A DNA stretch of 64,000 bases from Porphyra umbilicalis (taxonomy: Eukaryota; Rhodophyta; Bangiophyceae; Bangiales; Bangiaceae), in assembly GCA_002049455.2 (NCBI GenBank), contig KV918820.1:1-64000 (forward strand), read 5' to 3'. The notes under the pieces were generated by a model. That model was given only the letters and a program-made list of their open reading frames with translations. It was not told where the DNA came from and searched no databases. Within the stretch, counting starts at the first letter, position 1, and every line of letters begins with the position of its first letter. This document shows, one piece after another, positions 52,201-61,896 of the stretch. The translations under genes were made by a program, and so were the position numbers.

Positions 52201-52815
52201 GGTGGGTACCGACAGGAGGGACATCTTTAGCCCCGGGACCACCAGCACGTCCTCCAGGGTCACGCGCACGGTGTCTCCCTGAACGAGCGCATCGAACTCA
52301 ACCGTGCCGGCCTTGGTGGCCATGTGCACGTTGCCATCCGCCAGCTTGATCTTGACGGGCTGACACGGCCCCAGCTCCGTCAACATGCCGCCGTCGCCTG
52401 TCATATGGTGGGACGCCCCTGAGTCCACAATCCACCCGGCGGGCAGACCGTCGCTCTCCCCGTCCCCGGGGCCAGCCATCCCCCGGGTGCCGTGGAGCGC
52501 GTCAGCCACAGGCACCGCGGGTTTGACCGCCGTCCAGCAGCACTTGAATCGCATGACGTGCTCCAACTCGGTGCTCCATTGCATGCAGTTGTGCACGTCC
52601 AATTTGGCCACCCGCGGCACCGAGTCGTGTGACATCGTTGCCCTTGGCGGCTCCCACTGCGTCCGTCGCCCGTCGATGCCGCGTGCTCACACGCGGTGCG
52701 CTCGACGCTCCTGGCGTCAGGTCGCCTCCGTCGCCGCCAGCAGCTGCGCGCAGGTGCCACGCGCCGTCCCGCGGCCAGCCGGCGGCCCAGCTCCTACAGG
52801 GTCACACCCCGTGGT

Positions 52816-52830
52816 CCTGGGCCCATAACC
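52816..52830 (-). promoter_or_regulatory. Primer binding site complementary to the anticodon region of initiator tRNA-Met
   Basis: Immediately after the LTR terminal CA, the minus strand reads GGTTATGGGCCCAGG. Its complement CTGGGCCCATAACC is the anticodon stem-loop of eukaryotic initiator tRNA-Met, not the tRNA 3' end. Drosophila copia uses a half-tRNA primer of this kind. Confidence 0.75.
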
Positions 52831-53417
52831 TGTCGTCCGGTCTTTGTGTTGGGGAGGGGGAAGGTGTCCACGTCGCCCGCACCACGCCGAGAGCCCAGCG
52901 TATACACAAAGGGGGATCTGTTCTTGATCTACCTCCGTCTCAACCCTCACATCCCCAGCCCTCCCGGCGCCTCTATGTGTACCCGACTCCTGGCATCTGC
53001 CCGCACGGCTCGTCCCCCCGCCATGGGTGCGCCCGCCCGCTCCGCACACGCCCGACGCCTCGCCCCACGCACCGCACGCCCGCGCTGCTCACCGCACTCG
53101 GCTCCCCTCGGGGCGCCCTTGCGGGGGGGAGGGGGGTGTCTTCCCCCGGTCCCCGCCCTTCTGCGGCACACGCCGCTCTCCAATTTGTCCGCCGCCTCAG
53201 CGGCGGCGGCCCGTGTCCAACTTGACCGCCGCGCCGTGCGCGGTCTTAGCGCCATCTCCCGCCCCGGGCTGGGCGCCAAATTCAACACCCTTGCCGTCGG
53301 CCACGTTGGCACCGTTCGCCTCTTCGGTGCCCGTCTGCGGTGTCCTGCCGTCCTTGGCACGGGCGTCGGCCCGCGCGGTAGCACCACTGGCGTCCCGCGC
53401 ATCCAAATTTGCCAACA
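52831..53417 (-). repeat. 5' LTR, about 587 bp
   Basis: Runs from TGTTGGCAAATTTGG (53417) to ...GGACGACA (52831) on the minus strand, TG...CA bounded, directly abutting the primer site. Contains GTGTATAC near 52905 as a possible TATA-like element. Only its first 40 bases survive in the other LTR. Confidence 0.75.
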
Positions 53418-53593
53418 ACAAAATGCCCGGGTTTCTTCGGGGAGAAAGACACCGTGTGAAGGGGGGGTGGGGGTCTGTTGGAGGCAAACTCCGACCAGGG
53501 AACCTCGCTGGTAAGACCCACTGTGCTGCTGGACACACCGTCCAACAGGCGCCACGCGCGCTGCCTCGCCAGCAAGCATGATGCGGTCCTGAT

Positions 53594-54579
53594 CTAGCCG
53601 ACAGCCAATACTTTCAAAGATTCGGCCCACCCTTTGCGCCAATCAACGTTTGCCATCCGGGGGTGAAACGCCACGTGTTCCAACAGCAGCATAGAAGCTT
53701 CGCTAATAAAAGTGGCATAGACGCACTGGAATACAAGACTCTCGACCCATAGAGTCTTTTGTAAACGACTCTCTGTGACCGAGAACTCACTGTACTCCGA
53801 TGCGCCCGAATGAAGCGTGGTACCGTGCGCGATTGAGGCGGAATCCACCGCGATGCCACTCCCTACCCCCGATCTTGCCGAAAGTCCCGCGACCTCCAGG
53901 GCGCTTGACATCCAGGTGGCACCCGGTCCAAGAGCTGCCTCGTGACCGAGCGGTCCACATAGCTAACCCTGACTCATTATTCAGAACAGCACCATAGGGT
54001 TAGCGCAGGCGCGACCCTTGGACGCCAACGCTGGCAACTGCGAGACTTTCTATCGTTGTACAATAGCGCCGCGTGGCCCCATGATCCCATTCTTAGGGCC
54101 TGCGCGAGAGATCGGGGTCGACATCGCTGACGGCCACTGCGCTCATAGGTCTGGCCCCGTGAGACAGTTACCTCGTCAGGGACGAAAAATGCCCGAATAT
54201 CCGCGGGTGAGCACGAAGGGTCGCTGCCGACGAGGTAGGCGACCCCACTGTGGACGGCGAGGCGAAAATGGCCGCTCATCGGTCCTACCAGGATGCCTTC
54301 AGTAGTCCCGACGACAGCCGTGCCGTGGGGCGCCGGGAGGGCACCGTCAGCGCGGCTGGGGTCGGGGGGTGCCAGGCCAGTGCTGACGCGTGCCCCGCGC
54401 CGGCGCGATGAATGGGCGTGGTCAGGCATAAGAAGGGGCGCCGCAAACGTTCTCCCCCCATCTCTCGTCCCCTCATCAACCTCCAACACCTCGACAGCTA
54501 CTGCCGACGACAATCGACACCTCGCCAACTCTGCTCGTCGCCGACATATCGCCCTCCGACTCCTCCCCACCACCCCCAC
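53594..54579 (-). CDS. Hypothetical protein, possibly two exons
   Basis: Two minus-strand frames join neatly if 53963-54171 is a 209-base intron: donor GACGAG|GTAACT at 54172/54171 and acceptor TTAG|CTATGTGG at 53963/53962, phase 0. Exon 1 contains GILVGPMSGHFRLAVHSGVA and PADIRAFFVPDE; exon 2 continues LCGPLGHEAALGPGATWMSS, IAVDSASIAHGTTLHSGAS and WVESLVFQCVYATF, and ends LKVLAVG. Both exons have normal amino-acid variety, unlike the GC shadows. No family is recognised. The assumed start at 54579 nearly meets the divergent glycine-rich gene at 54606, so a start further inside exon 1 is likely. Confidence 0.3.
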
Positions 54580-54605
54580 CCCTCGGTCTACCCGTGTTTT
54601 ACACC

Positions 54606-55682
54606 ATGACGTCGTCCATCATGGCCACCGTGGTGGTCGCTACGGCCACCGTCGTTGCGGTTGTTGCCGCCATTCCCGGCACTGTGGCCGTCCCCATGGG
54701 CACCCCCGCCGTCGGCCGCCCCGTGGCGGCCACCACGCACAGCGACGTCCACCGCGTGGACGTCCATGACGACCCGTCGCTGGCAGTGCGGCAGGGGTTC
54801 TTTTCCTTTGGCGACATTTCTGCGTTTGGCATCGGCTCTGGGCAAGGCACGGGTTCGGGCACCGGCGGCGGCCAGTCTGGCGGCACCGGTCAGGGCGCCG
54901 GCGGCGGCGCCGGCGGCGGAAACACCAATGGCAATCTCTTTGGGGCGGGCATCAGTGGCTTTGGCGACGGCTCCGGCCAGGGCGGCGGCAACGGCCAAGG
55001 CATCGGCGAGGAGACTGGCGGTGGCGGTGGCAATGGCAATGGCGACGGTACTGGGGGCTTTGGCGCGTCGGGCCCTGGGCTGTTTACCGGCGGCGGCGTA
55101 GGCGCCTTCACCGGCTTCGGCAGCGGGGCCGGGAATGGGGCCCTCGGCCAGGGCAGCGGCAGCGGCTCGGGCAACGGCGGCGGCGAGGCGGGCATCATTG
55201 GGAGCAACCCCGCCAGCCCGTTTGCCGGCTTTGGGGCTGGCGGCGTCGCGCAGGGGGGTTTCCAGGGGACGGGTCAGGGTACCAACATCGACGGCTCGGG
55301 CGGTGGCGGCTCCGCGTCTGGGAACGGCCAGGGCGGCTCGGGCTTCAACGGCTTCAACCAGTTTGGGGCGGCGGGCGGCTTTGGCGGCACCGGCGCCGGC
55401 ACCGCGACCGGCTCGGGCGGGGGGGGTGGCGCAGGTGGCGGCGGCGGCGGCGGCGGCGGCTCTGGCGGCGGCAGCGGCGGCGGCACGTTTACGTTTGGCG
55501 CCGACGGCACGATCGTCGGGCAGGTCTTTGGGAACGGCGGTGGCGAGGCCAACGGGTCCGGCCAGGGCGCGTCGGCCGGTGGGGTCATCGCGTCGGGCGC
55601 CGGCACTGCCAATGGCGGGGGGACTACGGGCGCTTCGCTTAACGGGGGCGTGGCGCCGACCTTGCTGGGGGGCCCTGCCTAG
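54606..55682 (+). CDS. Secreted glycine-rich protein, 358 residues
   Basis: ATG 54606 starts MTSSIMATVVVATATVVAVV, a typical signal peptide with a probable cleavage site near AIPGTVAVP. Residues 30-60 are mixed (DVHRVDVHDDPSLAVRQGFF). From about residue 60 the protein is Gly/Ser/Asn/Ala-rich with recurring FG and GQG elements (FGDGSGQGGGNGQG, FGSGAGNGALGQGSG) and a run of glycines near 55430-55490. Low charge and no cysteine array suggest an extracellular matrix, wall or mucilage structural protein. No enzyme domain. The 5' flank has a pyrimidine-rich CTCCTCCCCACCACCCC stretch just before the start. Confidence 0.75.
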   Translation: MTSSIMATVVVATATVVAVVAAIPGTVAVPMGTPAVGRPVAATTHSDVHRVDVHDDPSLAVRQGFFSFGDISAFGIGSGQGTGSGTGGGQSGGTGQGAGGGAGGGNTNGNLFGAGISGFGDGSGQGGGNGQGIGEETGGGGGNGNGDGTGGFGASGPGLFTGGGVGAFTGFGSGAGNGALGQGSGSGSGNGGGEAGIIGSNPASPFAGFGAGGVAQGGFQGTGQGTNIDGSGGGGSASGNGQGGSGFNGFNQFGAAGGFGGTGAGTATGSGGGGGAGGGGGGGGGSGGGSGGGTFTFGADGTIVGQVFGNGGGEANGSGQGASAGGVIASGAGTANGGGTTGASLNGGVAPTLLGGPA

Positions 55683-57410
55683 ACACGTTGTCAGGGGGTG
55701 CGCGCGTCGGGGGGGTCACGCCGCCATCGGTGGGTCGGCGACGGTGCCCCGGGCTGGGCGAGTGGTGTAGTGGAGCGCCGCCCGCGTGCGGGCGGGGAGG
55801 GCCCCAAGACACGAAGTGAGTCACATTTTAGTTTATTGAGGAGCATGCTCGTCGCGTGGGTGGACAAGGACGGCGGGGTGCGCGTCGCGCAGCCGCGTCG
55901 CGGGAAACAGGCGAGGCACTCAGCCGCCCCGCGGCGCGACGGGCTCGGCGGCGGTGGGGACGCGCGGCGCCACCGAGGCCGACCCCACCCCTCCACCACC
56001 CACCCCTCTATCACCCACCCCTCCACCACGCGGTCGGCGGGTGCACGGCATCCACGCGCGCGCTGAGAGTCCAGAAAACGGCGTCAGCTGGTCCACTGGA
56101 CAGTGTGTCCAAACCTGTGTCCCTTATGGCACCAGATGATGGGGCCAAGCAGGCTGGAGTCGACCCGTTCAGCCACATCGTTGGTGCACGAAGACCGTTC
56201 TCATGTTCATTTGGTGGTGCTCGTGAAGCAAAGCGAGGTCAGAAGAAAACAGGAATGCCTCCCTGAGTGTACATAAGCACACGCATTTGAGGCGCAGGCC
56301 GTGGCGGCGGCCGCCCTCTCCCCCCTCTACGGCGGCGTGGCCACGCCGCCGTCGTAGGAGGCCAGACGACATGCGACAAGGCATTCTGCACCAGAATGAC
56401 AACCAAACACCCATTTCGGACGCTAGCTGACACAAGTAATGCGCACAGCGTTCTAAATGGTGGACACTTGGTGTGCATATCGTTGCTGGCGCTGTGCACG
56501 TGCTCCTGCCGTGCGAGTGCACTATTGGTCGTACGAAGACTTAGCACGGTCGGAACAGCGTTGAACTCACAGTGGTGCAGAGAACGGTGCTTGCGGTCAT
56601 AGGACTGTAGCTATCGGCGATATCGACACATGCATGCCGTCGTAGGACATCTTGAGGTACTCCAACAGGCCAGGGGGTGGTATAGGAGTCTCACGTGATG
56701 CGGAAAATGCGCGAAATCACGATGATCTGTCTGATCGTGGAAAACACGGATCTGGACCCGCTGTGCTGCTGGCGGCCATCCCCCCCCCGAGGCACCGACG
56801 CCGCAGTCGGCAACGGCGCACCGCCTCCGCCGGCAGCGGCGGCACGTCCCGTCAATGGCGCTGCGTGTGCGTCCTCGCCCTCCCCCCGTGGGCGGGAGGC
56901 CACCGCGCGAGGCGCGCCGCGGCGGGCCACCGGCCTGCTGGACGGTCCAGCAAAACACCGTGTTTTGCGGGGTGACCCCCGCCGCCGCCCCCCCCCTTCC
57001 ACCCAATGCCGCTGCCGCCACCACCGCCGCCGGCGCGCCGCTGCGGTGGGGGAGGCGGGGCCCCGCCGCCGCGCCCGCCGGGCGAGCAGCGGGCGCGCCC
57101 CCGCGACGGTCCCGGTCACGGGGCCCCGCGGTGGTCCCGGTCGCGGGGCCCCGCGGCGGGCCCGGTCGTGCGGCCCCGCGGCGGGCCCGGTCGCGTGACC
57201 CTGCGCCGCCGCCGACGGGGCGAGGGGGGATAGCGTGGCCCCCCCAGCGGCCACCGGGGGGGTGATGGCGCCGCACGCGCGAGCGCGTGCCACCGCCGCC
57301 ACGGAGGGTGCGACGGCATCCGCCGTGTGGCGATACAGTCGGCTTGCCAGGCTGGTTAGCGACGGCCGCCGCCGCCGAGCGCCGGCGGGGCGATCGTCAG
57401 AACTATGGTC
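55683..57410. other. Downstream flank of the glycine-rich gene
   Basis: No supported gene. A three-unit 17-bp minisatellite (CACCCACCCCTCTATCA-type) lies at 55985-56032. 56750-57300 is GC-rich with repeated CGGGGCCCCGCGG variants (57110-57190). A TTTATTG at 55832 could belong to the 3' end of the glycine-rich gene. Confidence 0.45.
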
Positions 57411-57510
57411 ATCCTGAACGGGAGGAAATCCCGTTCAGGCCCCTGTTACGGCACGGCGCCTGAACAAGGGAACTCCTGTTACAAACGTTGTTCAGGTGCA
57501 CGGACCTGAT
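57411..57510. repeat. Hairpin cluster, copy 1
   Basis: CTGAACGGGAGGAAATCCCG with its TTCAG arm, then TGTTACGGCACGGCGCCTG and a weaker second hairpin. The same order recurs in direct orientation at 58811. Confidence 0.7.
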
Positions 57511-58810
57511 CTCGAGGTTGGACATTACCAGATCGCAAGACACACCCTTAATACTCCTGTTAACCAGGGTCGATTATTATTGCGCTAATCTCTAGACGAT
57601 GACAGGTTACTGGTGGCCCATGCACACTGCTCGTTGATGCTGCTCTGCTTTATTTCTGGAGGGACTACGGATGGGACTACGGCCATGAGGACAACCAAAC
57701 GGTGCACCCATCATAGCTGACCATGTACCAACGGCGGCAGCAACACAAGTGGGGGAGCCAGTCGGCAGGTAGTACCGAGAACAAGGCACAAAGACCGCGA
57801 CAGATGCCGTACCATCCAAACCCACATCAAACGAGAGCTCGAGATATCGAGAGGGGAAGACTAAGAAACAAGAGCAACGATACGACGGGACAAAACAGGG
57901 GACGTACGAGATAGGGGGCAGGAAGCGGGGGACGGACGTAGGGAGGAGGGGGGAAAGAGAAATCCAATCAGGAAGTGGGAGAAAGACATACACGATACGC
58001 AGGGGAAAAACATGCATGGACGGTAGCACATGTAGGCACGAGTCAGATGCGAGCTACCACAGATGGCAGTGAACGAGGGCTCCCTGTACGGTAGTGCAAC
58101 ATCCGGTGCAATGACCTCGATGGAAGACACGCAATGACAGACAAACGAACGATAGACAGGAGACGATCCAACCACAAACAGCGCACAACATACCTGTTGG
58201 AAGACTGGCTCAAAGACCCAGCATGGTAGGGGGTCGCCCAGTTGGGGAGGGGGACGTTGGTGCACGACAGCAAGAGCCGGGAGAGATCGACACTGGCGCT
58301 CCGACCTCGGATGACGACTGCAGTGGTCTTGCTCGCCGGCGGCGCGGTGGTGGAGGGTCAGGTCATCGGAGGCTTTAGCCTGTCACTCTTGAGTTGTCTC
58401 CAATCGACCAGATAAGTCCGTTTTTTCCATGGAGACGTCCGACCTGCCACGAGGGCTACGTGTGGCATAGCTCACTTTTATTGGCCGGCCATTCTCTTAT
58501 ATGCTTGACATCATTCGTCTTCTCACGAAGTACATAAATCTTCGGTCATCGACAGAGCAACTCGGGGTAAGTTCTGGAGCGGCGGCCGCGGTCTCGTGCG
58601 TGCACCTCAGGTCCGAGAACACGCCTTGGCGCCGACTTCTTGTGCAGCGCATCGTCGATGGCAAGAGGCATCCAGGCCCGTGCAGGACCCCGACCTGGAC
58701 AGTTTACGTCTTCGCAATCCATTGCAGGGATATCATTGGCTTGAATTAGTGCGACAGTCTTGCATGACCTCGCGATCAGCCACGAGACGGTTCAGGGCCT
58801 GGCACAGCTG
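57511..58810. other. Spacer between the two hairpin clusters
   Basis: Purine-rich on the plus strand from 57720 to 58260, giving long Ser/Pro/Leu-rich frames on the minus strand that look non-biological. No gene is supported. Confidence 0.4.
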
Positions 58811-58932
58811 CCCTGAACGGGAACTCCTCCCGTTCAGGTCTTTGTTACAGCACAGACGCCTGGACGGGAAACCTCCCGTTCAAGGGCTTCTTGAACGGGA
58901 CTCCCGTTCAGGCTCCCGTTCAAGTGTCCACT
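58811..58932. repeat. Hairpin cluster, copy 2, multiple TGAACGGGA/TCCCGTTCA stems
   Basis: Several inverted pairs of ACGGGA and TCCCGT within 122 bases, with short loops. It starts with the same hairpin and TGTTACAGCACAG-CGCCTG sequence as the 57411 cluster. Confidence 0.75.
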
Positions 58933-59069
58933 GTTCTGACGATGGCGGCCGCTTGTGGTCAGCAAGAACGGGGCTATGCAGCCGACCCTTCGATGACCAC
59001 CCCATGCGCTGAGCGATGCACATCAGTTAATCGCTTTTCGATACGACTATTGTGAACTCGGCTAAACGA

Positions 59070-59345
59070 GATCATTAGCGAAGCTTCTAGTAGGGATCCA
59101 TTCGTGTTCTCAACGCTCATGCAGCCACGTTGCATAGAATGGATGGCCCTAGTCGATTTGATGGTCACCCTCTAGGCCATTTGATTGGATGGTCCCATCT
59201 ACACGCCCAATCAAGAATATCCACGTTTCAGCATTCGATGGCTCACGATCGCTCTGGTCCAGATGGATTACACACGCAAGCGATTACAGATTCCGCCAAA
59301 AGCGTTTACAGATACCTTCGGGGAACCCCCACTGTACAGTATACA
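59070..59345 (+). pseudogene. Decayed Ty1/copia pol fragment, second copy
   Basis: Pieced frames read HLIGWSHLHA, RPIKNIHVSAF, MAHDRSGPDGLHTQAI and SVYRYLRGTP, matching the RT/RNase H connection of copia (TRPDI ... RYLRGT). Inverted homologue of 46850-47060. Frameshifted and truncated. Confidence 0.55.
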
Positions 59346-59999
59346 CTCCACACCAAGGCCGCCCCTTTTTTTGCCCCCCCCCTCCCCCTTTCTTTGCGCC
59401 CGCGCGCCGCATCTGCCCCATTCTTTGCCCCCCTCCCTCCCCCCATCCGCACGCCATGCAAGTCGAGCTGTACTGACGTTCGTTTTTTTCCTCCATGCGT
59501 TTCACGTCCTTCCCCGTTCCCCCCCCCGGTCCCTGCCGGAGTGTTTACTCATCTCTTGTTCATTTCTTGAGGCATCTGGCGGCCTCCGCTGTCGACCTCC
59601 CCCTGCGTGTGGCGGCGCGCCGGGAGCTGTGCTTGTTTGCTTTGCTGACCATTGTTTTATACTGAGAACCATACGACAAAGATGAAGATATCAAATGGGG
59701 ACCGACAATGGGGACGCGACAACTGGAGAAGAGAAAAAGACACAGCGACAACGGGGTAAAAAAAAAGGGACCCAACGCCATGGTGGTCACAAGAGCAAAG
59801 GGACAGGACGACTAGCCGCCATTACAGTGACGAAGCTCGGAATTCTATGACAGCATCGAAAAGACATTCTCCCTCAATGTATTGCTGATCCCCCCATTTT
59901 GTCCTCATCGGCCAAGACCGGGACTGCTTTGTAAAACAGGCCAACCATTGGTCTAGAACAGCATCAAACAGCTGCTGAGTGCGTATCTTCGACGGGCCA
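59346..59999. other. Pyrimidine-rich then A-rich spacer
   Basis: 59350-59480 is C/T-rich with two CTTTG(C)CCCC-type repeats; 59680-59780 is A/G-rich. No gene. Confidence 0.45.
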
Positions 60000-60255
60000 T
60001 TGGCTCTCCAACCGCCAGGTTCGTGGAGAATCGAGATTTTCCGTTTTCTTGAGATATTCTTCCGTTCTCAGTCGTCTCATGTGGTAAAGTAGCCCAGAGC
60101 AGTGAGTTATCGAGATTTTCTTCAGGATTCTCAATTATTCTGAGAAAAACGAGTGCGCCGATCGTGCGTTTGCGGGCCGTACGGGCACATTCTGTACAGA
60201 TGGGACCCAACATGCACTGCTGTTGCTCCTCTTGGCCAATCACAAACGTTCCTGC
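60000..60255. repeat. Dispersed repeat, inverted copy of 27820-28080
   Basis: The reverse complement matches 27820-28080 along its length, including the CCAACCGCCAGGT end and the GGCCAATCA end. Confidence 0.8.
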
Positions 60256-60406
60256 ATTCCAGCTTGTGGGGGGTGGCGCTCCGGCCGTGGTGCGGACACT
60301 GTCCAGCTCACTCCCACCTCGGCCGGGACCAGTGCTTTGCCTGACAGGCGGTGAGTGTTTTCCGTATGTCCGACACGAAACAGCAGAGCACAACAGGCCG
60401 AGAATA

Positions 60407-60513
60407 TGAATGCAGACTGTCACCTCTGAAACGGAGAGCAAGTCCCACGATCTAAGCATATGTGTGCAGCACTACACTTTGAGAGTACCCTGTCGTAAAG
60501 ACCAGGAAATATA
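60407..60513 (+). repeat. Dispersed repeat, copy 2 of the 18105 repeat
   Basis: Same orientation as 18105-18210, sharing CCTCTGAAACGGAGAGCAAG and ACTACACTTTGAGAG. It abuts the 3' end of the coiled-coil pseudogene. Confidence 0.8.
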
Positions 60514-61260
60514 ACATACGGCAGCCTGTTGCCCCGGCCTCGCACAGTCCTCCAGTGTCTGGTACTGCGTCTCCGACGCGGGCAGCAGCTCGATCGCATC
60601 CGACCGCGTCGCCTCGGCGGCGGCTCGCGACACGAGCATCTTGTGTCGCACGTGCTGGCCGAGGGAGGGCACCTCCGTCGGCGCCAGGGTGCAGACGGCG
60701 ATGGCAGCACCGGCGGCTCGGCAGTCGCGTCCTGGCCCGTCGATCCACTCGACATGACGCTCGCCGCCATCAGCTCCCGCATCCCTTGGGCGAAACCCAT
60801 GCGCCACTGGGTGCGGCAGAAAGCGTTACGGGCAGTCGCGCAGAGGTGGTTGAGGATGTGCTCACGTTGACCCAGCTCCACAATGGCCTTGTCGGTGACT
60901 TGACGAATCGTCTTGAGGTCGGAATTCAGCTGGAGGATGCGAGCCTTTACGCGGCTGATGCCCGTGCGGAGCCGGAAGGTGTCCCCGCCACCCGCCGCCA
61001 ACGCGTCGGTCTTTCTTTTGAGCGACGAGGTGTCCCGCCGCAACCTCTGGGTCAACCTCATTTGCATTTCGGCGACAGAGGTGACGCGCTTACGGAGCCG
61101 CCTGACGAAAGGCACGTGAGCGCGCAACTTTCCGGAAACGGCAGCCTCCGAGATGCCGCCGTAGGTCGCCACCCCCTTGATGCCGAGCTCAGCCGCCACA
61201 TGGAGGGCGTCCAGGTCGTCAGTTGCATTCGCAACAAAGGCTACTGAGCCCATCCGCCCG
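60510..61260 (-). pseudogene. Damaged paralogue of the coiled-coil protein
   Basis: The minus-strand protein matches the 45634-46407 frame from GIKGVATYGGIS through RVTSVAEMQMRLTQRL and LGQREHILNHLCATARNAFC to SSGSTGQ. After PPVLP about 60 bases present in the other copy are missing, which shifts frame. The remaining C-terminal sequence (CTLAPTEVPSLGQHVRHK ... IELLPASE) reads in another frame. Upstream of about 61200 the two copies are unrelated. Confidence 0.65.
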
Positions 61261-61403
61261 TCGAGCAGCAGCTGACGACGAGATTGGCGGCCCAAAGCAG
61301 CTCCCTGGCGGTGTTGTCGTCGATGGCGCGGCGGACTGGTTGTTGAAAACAAAGCGCGGGAGGGGAAAACCGACCCAGAGAACACGAAGAAGGGTTGCCG
61401 TTC

Positions 61404-61896
61404 AGGCCTTGTCTAGACGGCGGGCCGTCGTGCACGTGATTGGGCATAAACTGCAACACAATTCCGTGAAACGGGCGTGAAACGAGCACTGCTGTCTTCA
61501 CGGCAACACGGCATGCATGAACGCGACGTGTTCAAAAATCAGCTGCCAAAACGAGTAGATCAGATCACGCTCGCATAGGCAGAAACTCACCGTGGGAAAG
61601 GCAGCACTTCGACCAATCAGAAGTGCGGAAACGATCGCAACTGGAGGCTCAACTTGACTTTCGAGCACGTTCACGTGCGCGAGATATAAAGAAATATCTC
61701 GCACACGTGAACGTGTTCGGCCCAAGAGCGACGAAATGGCACATTTTGGCTCGTAACTCCTTCGTGTGCCAGAGCATCCGATCGGTCCGTGAAGGACGAA
61801 TATCGTCCGCGTGATTCGCGTGTGATTGAAGCTGTGCGTTCCGATTGGCTAGCACTCGTCTGTGCACGCCATGCACGCGCCGTCTAGACAAGGCCT
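61404..61896. mobile_element. 493-bp MITE-like element with 19-bp perfect inverted ends and an internal hairpin
   Basis: AGGCCTTGTCTAGACGGCG at 61404-61422 and its reverse complement at 61878-61896. The internal hairpin at 61662-61720 (arms CGAGCACGTTCACGTGCGCG and its complement) and the segment 61740-61880 recur, inverted, at 15630-15900 and 16084-16250. No coding content or clear target duplication. Confidence 0.7.

Larger units (their letters stand above)
49027..52635 (-). pseudogene. Copia polyprotein (gag remnant, PR, IN, RT, RNase H) with one premature stop
   Basis: From ATG 52635 about 35 residues of gag (KLDVHNCMQWSTELEHVMRF) run straight into the protease region (IVDSGASHHMTGD, catalytic DSG). 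The middle of gag and the CCHC knuckle are missing. Integrase has its HHCC finger (HRRFAH ... CDPCMRGK) and D-D-E residues (HTDVCGPM, RRDGGDGYAG, SPEQNGVAERYNR). Reverse transcriptase has VETAFLNGHMEEEVYVRQP, LYGLKQASRAWYKRL and YVDDLLLAS. TGA at 50218-50220 then stops the frame; the same frame continues with RTKEYIMKAFKSREMGE, RPDISFAVARLARFV, LRYLQGT, and RNase H motifs HDADYAADVDTRRWTTG and STTEAEY. After 49286 the frame runs into the LTR remnant and foreign sequence. Confidence 0.9.
49247..53417 (-). mobile_element. Ty1/copia LTR retrotransposon, gag-deleted and 3'-LTR-truncated
   Basis: On the minus strand: 5' LTR 53417-52831, primer site 52830-52816, a polyprotein frame from 52635 with protease, integrase, reverse transcriptase and RNase H in copia order, a purine tract 49295-49287, then the first 40 bases of the 3' LTR (49286-49247). 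The order integrase-before-RT defines copia. The element has one in-frame stop, lacks most of gag and lacks most of the 3' LTR, so it is dead, but the coding sequence is otherwise well kept. Confidence 0.9.

Noticed and set aside
57607-58265. Minus-strand frames rich in Phe, Pro, Leu and Ser that look membrane-like
   Set aside because: They result from purine/pyrimidine strand bias of a noncoding stretch; the frames change without splice sites and have no recognisable domain.
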